In this document: piece by piece, positions 7,082 to 15,097 of the stretch
How positions within the stretch are numbered: position 1 is the stretch's first letter
How the letters are laid out: every line of letters starts with the position of its first letter
IMG/VR virus record: IMGVR_UViG_3300027747_001991
Span: 1-32,915 of that record
DNA length: 32,915 bases
DNA from: a virus
Reading direction: 5' to 3' (one strand)
The notes under the pieces: model-generated
What the model saw: the letters and a program-made list of their open reading frames with translations, nothing else
Databases searched by the model: none
Told to the model about the DNA's origin: nothing
Program-made: the position numbers and the translations under genes

Positions 7082-7607
7082 TAATTTTTTCCCAACGGGT
7101 ATATGCAAAACTAACAGTTAAATTTTGAAATGTTTCAGAACTCCAATCCAAATCCAACTGATTCATTGATATTGGATATGCTTCAACAAATTTTATTTCT
7201 TTGATTACATTCGTATTATCATCATATTGTGTTACGATGATATCTGATTGATAATTCACTCTATAAGCAAAATCATTGGTATCAATTGGATTAATAACGT
7301 TCATCCATTCAGTGAAGTCATCATATATGTTTCTTTGTTTTGCAGATACATAAAAAGTCAAATCCAAATCATTATATGTTGTCAAGTATGGGAATTTTTG
7401 AATAGGTCCATATGTTTTTTGTTCAAGTGTTGCAAAAGTTTTACCAGGCAATTGTGCTGTGTGACAAAGATATTGAGTTCCTTCACCAATACGATATTGA
7501 TATTCACTTTTTTCATTAGATCCTACAATTCTAACGAGAAAACGATTCGCTTTTGCTGGGTTTATTATATTATTTAATAAATTTGATAATGCTGATACTT
7601 CTGCCAT
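7077..7607 (-). CDS. gp19-fold tail tube protein (tube subunit or gp54-like tube initiator)
   Basis: 176 residues with the T4 gp19 family pattern: ANRFLVRI near the N-terminus, LPGKTFATLEQKTYGP in the middle, FPYLTTYNDLDLTFYVS, then FVEAYPISMNQLDLDWSS and a C-terminal FAYTRWE that lines up with the DYWE ending of T4 gp19 (163 residues). These proteins stack as hexameric rings to form the inner tail tube. T4 gp54 and gp48 share the fold. Because gp19 in T4-like phages normally lies beside sheath and portal genes, not seen here, this may be the first ring on the baseplate (gp54 role). It is preceded by AAGGAAG. It directly follows the stop of the 212-aa gene and precedes the gp26-family gene, matching the tube-chaperone order of other tailed phages. 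Confidence 0.75.
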   Translation of the reverse strand: MAEVSALSNLLNNIINPAKANRFLVRIVGSNEKSEYQYRIGEGTQYLCHTAQLPGKTFATLEQKTYGPIQKFPYLTTYNDLDLTFYVSAKQRNIYDDFTEWMNVINPIDTNDFAYRVNYQSDIIVTQYDDNTNVIKEIKFVEAYPISMNQLDLDWSSETFQNLTVSFAYTRWEKII

Positions 7608-8246
7608 TTATGACTTCCTTATTTCTTCTACTGATTCTTTCCAGACTTTTGCTGCCGTGGCTTTTTTGAACTGTTGTACTGGTAAATACATGGCAATATC
7701 CCATTCTTCAGGTTCAACGGCAAGTATCCTAGACCTTATATGTGAATACAGATATCGTTTGACACAGGGCCTAAACTCTTTATATCGTCTGGTGGCGTCT
7801 AGGATTTCATATGATATACGCAAACGCATAATCTCATTGTCATCGTTTAGGATAGCTCTTGGCATCAGTTTACGCATAAGTGCAAGTCTGTACCGCATTG
7901 GTAGATAATGTATATTTAAACCTAAGAAACCATCCGGATATGATTCAAGTGGTATTACCAATGGAAATCTGTCATAATAATCCAATTCATTCTTACCTTT
8001 TGGATCATAAACAAAGAAATACATACTACCAATTCTAAATTTCCGATTGACTCTAGGTACAGGTATTGCCTTCCTTGGAACATACCTGTTCTTTTCTTTG
8101 GTCATAGGAATAGAAATAGATGTTGGATTTTTCAGGTTTGCAACCTTTTGTGCCAGCCATCTCAATGACTCACGGCTCATCGTGTGCAACTCTGCAACAG
8201 ATTTTTCTTCAGCAAGTGTGGTAAGGAGTGAGGGTTTTGTAGCCAT
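7608..8246 (-). CDS. Conserved T4-like phage protein, probable DNA end protector (gp2)
   Basis: 212 basic residues. The centre carries RIGSMYFFVYDPKGKNELDYY, then YDRFPLVIPLESYPDGFLGL and NIHYLPMRYRLALMRKLM, a pattern I associate with a protein conserved in T4-like phages of aquatic bacteria, where it is often labelled gp2. T4 gp2 caps the ends of packaged DNA against host RecBCD and works with gp4 in head completion. In T4 genes 2 and 4 are adjacent, as this gene is to gp4 here, which supports the assignment. The Arg/Lys content fits DNA contact. No nuclease motif or membrane segment is seen. The ATG follows ATAAGG by a few bases and lies 11 nt after the gp4 stop. The link to gp2 rests on memory of the family and context, so it is provisional. 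Confidence 0.5.
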   Translation of the reverse strand: MATKPSLLTTLAEEKSVAELHTMSRESLRWLAQKVANLKNPTSISIPMTKEKNRYVPRKAIPVPRVNRKFRIGSMYFFVYDPKGKNELDYYDRFPLVIPLESYPDGFLGLNIHYLPMRYRLALMRKLMPRAILNDDNEIMRLRISYEILDATRRYKEFRPCVKRYLYSHIRSRILAVEPEEWDIAMYLPVQQFKKATAAKVWKESVEEIRKS

Positions 8247-8257
8247 GCCTTATTTAG

Positions 8258-8692
8258 TTAGAGTCCAAGGTGGTCTTCGGTAATCAGTTTGAATTCCCAA
8301 TTTCGGTCTAAACAGTACTCGGTTGCAGCCTTCCATTTGGCTTGATTGACACCCCAAGTAGTGACCTCAGTAATGTACCTTTTGGTAACTCGTCTTTGTT
8401 GTTCAGGTGCTTTGGTTTGTTTCTTTGGTTTAACTTCTAACATCATGGTTTTCAATGTACCATTCTTATCTTTGACCTTGACCACGAAATCTGGAAAGTA
8501 TCTGTGCCATCTTCCATCAACTGGAGAAATGTAAGGTACAACAACTTCTTCTGATGCCCAAGACACAATACTTGGATTTTTGTCGAGCCAATTCATCACT
8601 CTTGCTTCCCAAGAAGAGCGATATATGATGTTTTTATAGTCCCCAACGTATTTTTGAGGATTTGAAGGTTTAAATTGTCCTGAATATGCCAT
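8258..8692 (-). CDS. gp4: Head completion protein gp4 (PD-(D/E)XK-like nuclease)
   Basis: 144 residues against 150 in T4 gp4, which is needed after DNA packaging to make heads able to accept tails. The conserved start FKPSNPQKYVGDYKNIIYRS is evident. It is followed by SSWEAR (Glu29), PYISPVDGRWHRYFPDF (Asp68) and LEVKPKKQTKAPE (Glu86, Lys88). The Glu...Asp...ExK set matches a TnsA/PD-(D/E)XK-type nuclease active site, and nuclease activity is established for the T4 family. It is the first gene of the leftward unit. Its ATG overlaps the rightward late-promoter candidate at 8690-8697. Identification is firm. Confidence 0.93.
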   Translation of the reverse strand: MAYSGQFKPSNPQKYVGDYKNIIYRSSWEARVMNWLDKNPSIVSWASEEVVVPYISPVDGRWHRYFPDFVVKVKDKNGTLKTMMLEVKPKKQTKAPEQQRRVTKRYITEVTTWGVNQAKWKAATEYCLDRNWEFKLITEDHLGL

Positions 8693-8697
8693 AAATA
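8690..8697 (+). promoter_or_regulatory. Candidate late promoter for the rightward hub operon (CATAAATA)
   Basis: CATAAATA fits the NATAAATA late motif and lies 34 nt before the gp48 ATG, in the 39-bp divergent gap. Its first three bases are the reverse complement of the gp4 start codon, so rightward promoter and leftward coding sequence overlap. No equally good promoter for the leftward unit is visible in the gap. Confidence 0.5.
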
Positions 8698-8731
8698 GTA
8701 TATAGCGTTTTTCTAAAAAACAAGGAATAAA

Positions 8732-9655
8732 ATGACAGCTCCACTTGCAGCATTAGCACAAAAAAGTCAAAGTTCGAATCTAAGTTATCCGTTGGATTTG
8801 GGTTCCTCTGCAAAGAATCATTACATAATATTCAATGTGTTCAAAACATCTGGACAATTAGATACCAACACCACACAAAATGCTGCGTTAAACAGTTCAG
8901 TTATTGGTTATGATGCAAATGGTAATGCACAATATCAACAACTTGGTGGTGGTGCAACTCTTGCTCAGAATTTTGCAAGTAATGGAAAAACAATTAATTC
9001 AACAGATGGAGTTTTAAATAAATTAGATTCCAATCAGGAAGGATTTACTAGATTTAATGTAGCTACAGATACAGTTCCCGGAGAACAAATAGCATTATAT
9101 ATTCCAGAAGAAGTGAATTTAAATGAGAGTGCTCAATATGGTAAAGAATCATTTATTGATGCTTTAGGTGATTTATCTTTTGGAGCAATTAAAAAAGCAA
9201 GTAGTTATATTGATAAAGGTGGTTCTTCACTATTGAGATTAGGATTAAATAAAATTGGTTATGTTTTCAATCCACAAGAACAACTTATGTTTGAAGGTAT
9301 AGATTTTAGGTCATTTGAAATGACCTTTACATTCACTCCTTATTCTGAAAGTGAAGCAGAGGCTGTCAAAAATATTGTTCAAACATTTAGAAAAAATGCA
9401 GCACCAAATATTGGTGGTATTCTTGGTTTCTTTTTTATACCACCTTCACAATTTAATATAACATACTATAATGGTGAAAAACCAAATACATATCTTCATA
9501 AATTTAAAAGGTCTGTTCTGGAAAATGTAACAGTGAATTATGCACCGAATGGATGGTCAGCACATAAAGGCGGAGCACCAGTTCAAACTACAATGTCATT
9601 AACATTTAAAGAATTAGAATTAGTGACTAGAGATGATATTGAAAACGGATATTAA
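8732..9655 (+). CDS. gp48: Baseplate tail tube cap gp48
   Basis: 307 residues against 364 in T4 gp48, which forms a ring at the top of the baseplate hub where the tail tube begins. The N-terminal half is Asn/Gln/Ser-rich. The conserved part is C-terminal: VFNPQEQLMFEGIDFRSFEM at about 190, followed by TFTPYSESEAEAV, FFFIPPSQFNITYY and LENVTVNYAPNGWSAHKGG, ending LTFKELELVTRDDI. This C-terminal pattern is the gp19-like tube fold as adapted in gp48. The start follows CAAGGAATAAA. It leads a rightward run with gp53 (1 nt after its stop) and the gp27-like hub, all parts of the baseplate centre. Identification is good. Confidence 0.85.
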   Translation: MTAPLAALAQKSQSSNLSYPLDLGSSAKNHYIIFNVFKTSGQLDTNTTQNAALNSSVIGYDANGNAQYQQLGGGATLAQNFASNGKTINSTDGVLNKLDSNQEGFTRFNVATDTVPGEQIALYIPEEVNLNESAQYGKESFIDALGDLSFGAIKKASSYIDKGGSSLLRLGLNKIGYVFNPQEQLMFEGIDFRSFEMTFTFTPYSESEAEAVKNIVQTFRKNAAPNIGGILGFFFIPPSQFNITYYNGEKPNTYLHKFKRSVLENVTVNYAPNGWSAHKGGAPVQTTMSLTFKELELVTRDDIENGY

Positions 9656-9656
9656 A

Positions 9657-10253
9657 ATGCAATATTTTCAAACATTACCAAAAATAATTATAACAGACCC
9701 AAATAATAAGTCAACACTTTTTACAAATTTAATGGCTCGAGCATCTGTTGTTCAGAGTTTGTTGACAAATCCATTGGTTTTTTATGAGTATGATATTCAG
9801 GAAGGTGACACACCTGAAATAATTTCACACAAATATTATGGTAGTGTTGACCAATTTTGGATAGTTTTATTTGCAAACCAAATAGTTGACCCCCTATGGG
9901 AATGGCCTTTGAATAATAAAGATTTTAACAATTATGTTAATGCAAAATATACTCCAGAAGAACTTAATCAAATAAATCATTATGAAAAAATTGTAACAAA
10001 AAAAGATATTTCAACAAATACTGTGACTGTTGAGAATTTTGTTATTGATGAAGATGAATATAATAGTTTACTAGAATCAATAAATTTTTATGATTTTACA
10101 ACAGGTACAGTTTCAGTTGCCGTAAAAAAAATGGCTATTTCTAATTTTGATTATGAATTGATTATGAACGAAAGTAAAAGAAGTATCAAATTGATTAATA
10201 AATCATATGTTACACAACTTGAAGATGAATTCAAAAAATTGATGTTGGTATAA
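9657..10253 (+). CDS. gp53: Baseplate wedge protein gp53
   Basis: 198 residues from the ATG at 9657, close to the 196 of T4 gp53, which joins wedges into the six-fold baseplate. I chose this start because the gp48 stop lies one base before it and gp53 homologues begin near this point; an in-frame ATG at 9633 would add eight residues overlapping gp48. Residues about 43-90 (YDIQEGDTPEIISHKYYGS, then QFWIVLFANQIVDPLWEWPL) are the LysM-like domain of the family. The remainder is a charged alpha/beta region ending in FKKLMLV. Initiation probably depends on termination at gp48, because the ribosome site is weak. Confidence 0.87.
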   Translation: MQYFQTLPKIIITDPNNKSTLFTNLMARASVVQSLLTNPLVFYEYDIQEGDTPEIISHKYYGSVDQFWIVLFANQIVDPLWEWPLNNKDFNNYVNAKYTPEELNQINHYEKIVTKKDISTNTVTVENFVIDEDEYNSLLESINFYDFTTGTVSVAVKKMAISNFDYELIMNESKRSIKLINKSYVTQLEDEFKKLMLV

Positions 10254-10263
10254 AAGGATAATA

Positions 10264-11586
10264 ATGGCTATTAATGATACAGGTCCAAATTTAGTTGATT
10301 CACCCGCCGGTGTAGATTATTTTCCGCAATTTGGTGCTATTGATGACTTATCTATTGTATTTGCTGATGGTTCAAAACAAAACATCAAAGGATTATTAAT
10401 TGATTTTTCATATTATGAAGATATTTTTAGTTTTGTTGTTTCCGGTCATCTTAGATTGAAAGATGCGGCTGGTATTGTTGAACGATTTGGACTAACAGGT
10501 AAAGAATTTCTTACAATAGATTTTGGTAGATCCAGAGGCGACCCTAGACCTGCACAAACTTTTAGATTATATTCAATACCAAAAAGAGACCCTATAGGTA
10601 ACTTGGCCAGTGAATTTTTAGATTTACATTTTTGTTCAGAAGAATTGTTATTATCAGAACAAATTAAAATTGTTAAATCATACAAAGGTATGGAAATATC
10701 TAATATGATTAGAGGTATTTTAAGAGATTATTTGAAGGTTGGTAGTACAAAAAATTCAATCATACAAGACACCATTGGTAAATATGATTTTATTATTCCA
10801 ACGAAAAAACCACTTGAAGCAATAAGCTGGTTATCTACGTATGCTTTACCATCAGTTAATGGTGGTGCTGATATGTTATTCTTCGAAACTGTTTGGGGTT
10901 TCTATTTTCAATCATTGGGTACATTATATCAACAGGAACCAATTGCTACATATAAATATGACCAAAAAAGTCTTACTGGTCAATCATTTAATGAAAGTAG
11001 TATTTCTGTTTTAGATGTTGAATTTATTAAAACATTTGATAGTTTGGATGAAATTAAAAGTGGAAGTTTTGCAAATAGGCTTATCTCTTTAGATCCAATA
11101 ACAAGAACGAGAACAGTTACTGATTTTGATTACAATAAGTATAAAGGTACTGCTTCAAAAATGAATCCAGGAAATCTACTAAGTGCTTCCAGAAATAGAT
11201 TAGGATTAACACAGAATGAAGCTTATGCTGGTTCTTTGAAAGTGGTGACAAGCAACTCAAATCAAAAACACAAATTGCCAAAAGATGCTCAACTTTCTGT
11301 TGCAGAAGATATCTTCATAGAAAAAACAGTACCAAATAGAACTGCTCAATTAGCTTTGATTAATCATACAAAATTAAAAATAAAAATTCCTGGAAACTCT
11401 TTGTTATCTGCTGGTGATACAATTAATTTTGATTTATTATCGTATATTGGTGGAGCAAACAGAAAATTGGATAAATTGTATTCAGGTAAATATCTGGTGA
11501 CTGCTATCAGACACAATATAACAGGTGATGGCAAATATCTATGCCTTGTTGAAATATCAAAAGAAAGTACACCCGTTCAGGCTTAA
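10264..11586 (+). CDS. gp27: Baseplate central hub protein, gp27-like
   Basis: 440 residues against 391 in T4 gp27. This family forms the trimeric ring that joins the tube to the gp5 spike. The N-terminal region (DDLSIVFADGSKQNIKGLLI, then FSFVVSGHLRLKDAAGI) and the C-terminal beta domain (IKIPGNSLLSAGDTINFDLL, then GKYLVTAIRHNITGDGKYLC) follow the two-barrel pattern of gp27 and gpD/VgrG hubs: duplicated beta-barrels and a final barrel that meets the tube. Sequence similarity to T4 gp27 itself is low, so the call leans on pattern and on location between gp53 and the gp5 OB-domain gene. The start follows AAAGGATAAT and the protein has no transmembrane helix. Confidence 0.7.
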   Translation: MAINDTGPNLVDSPAGVDYFPQFGAIDDLSIVFADGSKQNIKGLLIDFSYYEDIFSFVVSGHLRLKDAAGIVERFGLTGKEFLTIDFGRSRGDPRPAQTFRLYSIPKRDPIGNLASEFLDLHFCSEELLLSEQIKIVKSYKGMEISNMIRGILRDYLKVGSTKNSIIQDTIGKYDFIIPTKKPLEAISWLSTYALPSVNGGADMLFFETVWGFYFQSLGTLYQQEPIATYKYDQKSLTGQSFNESSISVLDVEFIKTFDSLDEIKSGSFANRLISLDPITRTRTVTDFDYNKYKGTASKMNPGNLLSASRNRLGLTQNEAYAGSLKVVTSNSNQKHKLPKDAQLSVAEDIFIEKTVPNRTAQLALINHTKLKIKIPGNSLLSAGDTINFDLLSYIGGANRKLDKLYSGKYLVTAIRHNITGDGKYLCLVEISKESTPVQA

Positions 11587-11614
11587 TGACTATATATTAT
11601 TTTAGGATAGAAAA

Positions 11615-11947
11615 ATGCAGAATTTTTTAGGTAAAGACAATTTTATTTGGTGGGTTGGCGTGATTGTAAACACATTCGACCCATTAGGCCTTGGCCGTTG
11701 TCAGGTGAGAATATTTGGTTGGCATGACGATGGCTCTCCCGAAGCGTTGCTTAAGATACCAGTAACAGATTTACCATGGGCTCTACCATTAGTGCCTATA
11801 AATGGCACTAAAAGTTTTTCAGCACCTGAATTGGACGATTGGGTTGTGGGTTTTTTCATGGATGGAATGGCAGGTCAATTTCCTATAATGATGGGAATGT
11901 TGCCTGGTTATAGAGCATCAAATCCATTTATTAAATCTTACAAATAA
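11615..11947 (+). CDS. gp5: gp5 N-terminal OB-fold domain as a separate protein
   Basis: 110 residues matching only the first domain of T4 gp5, the OB-fold that mounts the spike on gp27. The diagnostic stretch is WWVGVIVNTFDPLGLGRCQV followed by RIFGWH, which lines up with WFVGVVEDRMDPLKLGRVRV of T4, and then LPWALPLVPI and GTKSFSAPELDDWVVGFFMD. The T4 protein continues into a lysozyme domain and a beta-helix needle (575 residues in all). Here translation stops after IKSYK with a TAA and a new gene begins 12 nt later. The needle is encoded separately at 13196. No lysozyme catalytic sequence is seen in either piece. A simple frameshift is unlikely since the needle follows a full 407-codon gene. 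Confidence 0.85.
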   Translation: MQNFLGKDNFIWWVGVIVNTFDPLGLGRCQVRIFGWHDDGSPEALLKIPVTDLPWALPLVPINGTKSFSAPELDDWVVGFFMDGMAGQFPIMMGMLPGYRASNPFIKSYK

Positions 11948-11958
11948 TAGGAATAAAA

Positions 11959-13182
11959 ATGATACCAACGACAACAACAACTGGTGCAGAGGTAGTTTCG
12001 AGCGTAGTTTCAGCTCCAGTAACCTCTCAAACTACTATTACTAGTACGAATTTGGGGTCACCATCTACAACAACTACTACTACTACTACAACACCATTAT
12101 TGTCACCATCCGAATCAATCGCTAATGCAATTGCAGGAGGCCAAGCAAGCCAAGGACTCGTAAATGCGACAACAACTGGTTATGGACAAACTCAAGCAAA
12201 CATTTATGGTAGTCCAACAGCAGCAAGCCAATCAGCAGCACAAACATTTATAAATGAAACCAATAGAAACATATTAACAGCAGTAAATCTTCCAAAAAGT
12301 GTAATTAAAGATGGAAAAGTTGTACCAGTAATTGATCCTTATTCTACTTTCTATACATTTAAAGTTGGTGTACAGTCAACTTCTGCTTTATCCAGAGGAT
12401 ATGTAAAAGGTTCTATCATAGATTTGTTAAATGGTAATTTAGACCATGTTTGTGACTTTAAATTCATTTTTCCTGACCTTAATTCAATTCTGGCACAAGT
12501 AGGTTTAGTGAATCCAGTAACTGCTATAAGAGATGCAATTAAAAATGCAAAATTAAAAGCCACTAATACATTGAGAAAACTTATACAGGAAGCTGTTACA
12601 GCAATAAGAACTGCATTAAATGCCACTATTACTGTTTTGGGTTTGGATGCAACCGGAATATTTTCGTTCAATATTTCTGCGTTAAAAGCAATTGCAGCAC
12701 AAATTAATTCAGCAGTAAAAAGAGTTGCTGCTGCAGTTGAAGCTGTTTTAGAATATGTATTTCTTGCTCAACAGATTATACAATTAATCAATTGGATTAA
12801 AACGCTACCAGCAAAATTACAACAACTATTACAAAATTGTTTGAATCAATTTGGTGCTTCAATAACACAAGTTGCAAATCAAATTAAATCTATACCAGAC
12901 CAAATTTCTAGTTTGACAACTTCTCAACTTACTAATATCGCCAATGAATTTACACAAGCTGGTCAATTAGCATTGGATGCAGCAAATATCAATACAACAA
13001 ATAGTAGTATGCCAGATGCTGTTGCACAAGCTTTTAGCCAACCTGATAGTGTTACAACAGCCATGTCATCAACTGAGACTATTGAAACCAGCTTAAAAGA
13101 ACATTTGGCAGAAAAACAATCAATAATTTCAAATTATACTGCCACGTTAATGGACCCTAAAACAATGACAAAATCACCATGA
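11959..13182 (+). CDS. Uncharacterised protein encoded between the gp5 halves
   Basis: 407 residues with no family I recognise. The first 60 residues are Thr/Ser-rich and include a nine-Thr run (37-45). Residues 60-100 are Ala/Gln/Asn-rich. Residues about 115-175 look like a compact alpha/beta region (IDPYSTFYTFKVGVQ, then HVCDFKFIFPDLNSILAQ). From about 180 to 330 there are repeated amphipathic helices rich in Ala, Ile, Leu and Gln (VKRVAAAVEAVLEYVFLAQQ, ending LIQLINWIKTLPAKLQ-type sequence), which suggests coiled coils or a helical bundle. The C-terminus is polar. It has a good ribosome site (AGGAATAAAA). Its place between the OB domain and the needle suggests a hub-associated part, but nothing in the sequence proves this. 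Confidence 0.7.
   Translation: MIPTTTTTGAEVVSSVVSAPVTSQTTITSTNLGSPSTTTTTTTTTPLLSPSESIANAIAGGQASQGLVNATTTGYGQTQANIYGSPTAASQSAAQTFINETNRNILTAVNLPKSVIKDGKVVPVIDPYSTFYTFKVGVQSTSALSRGYVKGSIIDLLNGNLDHVCDFKFIFPDLNSILAQVGLVNPVTAIRDAIKNAKLKATNTLRKLIQEAVTAIRTALNATITVLGLDATGIFSFNISALKAIAAQINSAVKRVAAAVEAVLEYVFLAQQIIQLINWIKTLPAKLQQLLQNCLNQFGASITQVANQIKSIPDQISSLTTSQLTNIANEFTQAGQLALDAANINTTNSSMPDAVAQAFSQPDSVTTAMSSTETIETSLKEHLAEKQSIISNYTATLMDPKTMTKSP
12067..12093 (+). repeat. Thr-codon microsatellite, mostly (ACT)n
   Basis: Nine consecutive Thr codons, mainly ACT and ACA, give a trinucleotide run inside the linker of the 407-aa protein. Gain or loss of units would stay in frame, so length could vary between relatives. 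It may be a simple flexible linker. Confidence 0.7.
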
Positions 13183-13195
13183 AAGCTTTAATATA

Positions 13196-14113
13196 ATGTC
13201 ACATGAACAATATAAACCAGATTTTGTAACAGCTTGGACAGAACCGGAATCTGCTGCAAATACAAATTATCAACCAGTTTATCCATATAATAATATCACC
13301 GCAACAAGAGCCGGACATTCATTTGAGATGGATGACACTCCAACAAGAGAAAGAATTCGCCTTCAACACGGAAAAGGAACATTCATTGAAATGCATCCTA
13401 CAGGTGAATATGTTCATAAAATTGTTGGTAATGGTTATTCAATAACTTTAGGTGACCACAATATTAAGATTGGTATTGATGATGGCAACCTTGCTAAAAA
13501 ATTAAACATCACGGTTTATGGTGATTGTTATATGAATGTCAAAGGTGATAAAATTGAACAAATTGATGGTAACTTTGAACAACACATCAAAGGACATTAC
13601 ACACAAACAGTTGAAAAAACATCTACAGTAACTTCTTTTGGTGATATGCAAATTAATGGTGGTTCTTCTTTAACTGGAAGTTTGGAAATTAATTCATCAA
13701 CTTCTGTTGTTATGGGTGCGGACTTAGTAGTCGGTGGAGAAATTATGTGTGCCAAGCTTGTTGCTTTAAGTCGTGTAGATGCCGGTTCTGGAATGAGTAT
13801 TGGTGCTTCAGGACTACAAGCAGTAGCAGCAATCGCAGGTTTACCAGGTGGAAATGCAGGATTAGTTGTACATGGTACTGGTGGTATTGGTGTTGGATTA
13901 CCTGTAGCCGTTCCTGGTAGTATTACCTGTGTCGGTCCTATTACGTCTTACACAATAATGTCAGCAACTTATTCATCCTCAATAATATCAGGATCAATTC
14001 TAAAAAGTGACATTGTTAACTCAATTTTGAGAAAATTACACTTTCACATTGCTCCGCTAGGTGCTACATCACCTTGGGTAGGTACCGGAGAAACTAAAGC
14101 ATCATTCTCTTAA
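13196..14113 (+). CDS. gp5C: gp5 C-terminal beta-helix needle with HxH tip motif
   Basis: 305 residues matching the last part of T4 gp5, the trimeric membrane-piercing needle. The junction sequence FEMDDTPTRERIRLQHGKGT and EMHPTGEYVHKIVGN lines up with EFDDTPGQERYRLVHPTGTY of T4. Residues about 107-140 contain at least four VxGxxxxx-type octads (VYGDCYMN, VKGDKIEQ, IDGNFEQH, IKGHYTQT), as expected of the triple-stranded beta-helix. The next part is Gly/Ser/Val-rich. Near the C-terminus LHFHIAPLGATSPW contains His282-x-His284, which resembles the iron-binding tip of P2 gpV-type spikes. In T4 the needle is released from gp5 by proteolysis; here it is a separate gene. The ribosome site before ATG is weak (GAAAGC at distance). 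Confidence 0.85.
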   Translation: MSHEQYKPDFVTAWTEPESAANTNYQPVYPYNNITATRAGHSFEMDDTPTRERIRLQHGKGTFIEMHPTGEYVHKIVGNGYSITLGDHNIKIGIDDGNLAKKLNITVYGDCYMNVKGDKIEQIDGNFEQHIKGHYTQTVEKTSTVTSFGDMQINGGSSLTGSLEINSSTSVVMGADLVVGGEIMCAKLVALSRVDAGSGMSIGASGLQAVAAIAGLPGGNAGLVVHGTGGIGVGLPVAVPGSITCVGPITSYTIMSATYSSSIISGSILKSDIVNSILRKLHFHIAPLGATSPWVGTGETKASFS

Positions 14114-14144
14114 CTTAATATGATAAAAATGATAGGAATATAAT

Positions 14145-15020
14145 ATGGCTAGCGTATACGGAAGATTAGGATTTAATGCATCAAATCCAGTAGCAAATTC
14201 AATGGTACAACCATTGGATCCAGACCTTTTAACACAAATGAAGTTCATACCTCCTTGGATGAATGATTGGCAAACAAAAGACGTTGCAGAATCCAATACT
14301 GATGGTTATTTTCAGAATCCAATGGCAACTACACTATCAAATGTAAATATTGTTGCAAATACGATGATGAACATGGTTTCAAATAATATATCAATAACTG
14401 GAAGTACTGGAACTATTACAGCATTGTTGGCCAACACGATGACCAACGCAATATCTATTGGTTATTCAAATACGCAATTATCTATCACCTCGGAATATGA
14501 TAAATGCGTATACATTACCAATCGTTTGTCGAATGTAGTTGATATGGATGCAAATATGTCTGTGCCACACTACCAAACAGCAACTGGATATGGTACACTT
14601 TTAAGTTATCTTACAAATCAAACAGATGGAATACAAAATAATTCACCAGTTATTGGATGTTTTACAAGTTTATACACACAGAATACTTTGGATCCGTTGG
14701 TTGCAAATACCACGCCACTTTTGGTGATATTGAAAAATAGTATAACACATTCGGTGGTTATATCTCCTCCATCAGAATCTTACACTTCAAACATAAGTTT
14801 GTCTAATGCACAAAGTCTGGATAACAATATGGCTGCAATTTTTAACACAATGTATGTGTCCAGAACCAGCGACACTGCATTTTTTCAAAATTCTCAAGCG
14901 GTTGTGAATGATTATAACCATGTTTCACAATTTAGTAACATGGGACAAACTCATAACAAGTTAATACAAGAACGTATAGGATCACCTAAACTACTTTCAA
15001 GGTTAAATGCAAATACCTAA
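14145..15020 (+). CDS. Uncharacterised protein between gp5 needle and gp25
   Basis: 291 residues, not recognised. The start has a clear AGGAATATAAT before it. The sequence is rich in Asn, Ser, Thr and Met, with FIPPWMNDWQTKDVAES near 34-50, and a middle region of short alternating hydrophobic and polar strands. There is no signal peptide, membrane helix or catalytic motif. Composition resembles the surrounding virion proteins more than an enzyme. Location between the spike and the wedge gp25 suggests a baseplate or spike-associated structural part, by context only. It ends the hub run; the next 89 bases hold no gene and include the late-promoter-like octamer before gp25. Confidence 0.7.
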   Translation: MASVYGRLGFNASNPVANSMVQPLDPDLLTQMKFIPPWMNDWQTKDVAESNTDGYFQNPMATTLSNVNIVANTMMNMVSNNISITGSTGTITALLANTMTNAISIGYSNTQLSITSEYDKCVYITNRLSNVVDMDANMSVPHYQTATGYGTLLSYLTNQTDGIQNNSPVIGCFTSLYTQNTLDPLVANTTPLLVILKNSITHSVVISPPSESYTSNISLSNAQSLDNNMAAIFNTMYVSRTSDTAFFQNSQAVVNDYNHVSQFSNMGQTHNKLIQERIGSPKLLSRLNANT

Positions 15021-15097
15021 AAAATCGAAATTTTGCGTTCCGGCCCAAGAATTTTCTCCGACAGCTTCAAAAGTCCAAAAAAGCGTTTTACTTTTGC

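Noticed and set aside
9633-9656. Upstream start for gp53 at 9633
   Set aside because: The eight extra residues overlap the end of gp48 and the ATG at 9657 directly follows the gp48 stop, matching the expected family start. The upstream ATG remains possible.
12067-12093. Start of a CRISPR-like or regulatory repeat array
   Set aside because: It is a single in-frame Thr-codon run without spacers and lies within coding sequence.
11948-13195. Recent frameshift or nonsense mutation as the cause of the split gp5
   Set aside because: A full 407-codon gene with its own ribosome site lies between the two pieces, so a single point mutation cannot explain the arrangement.
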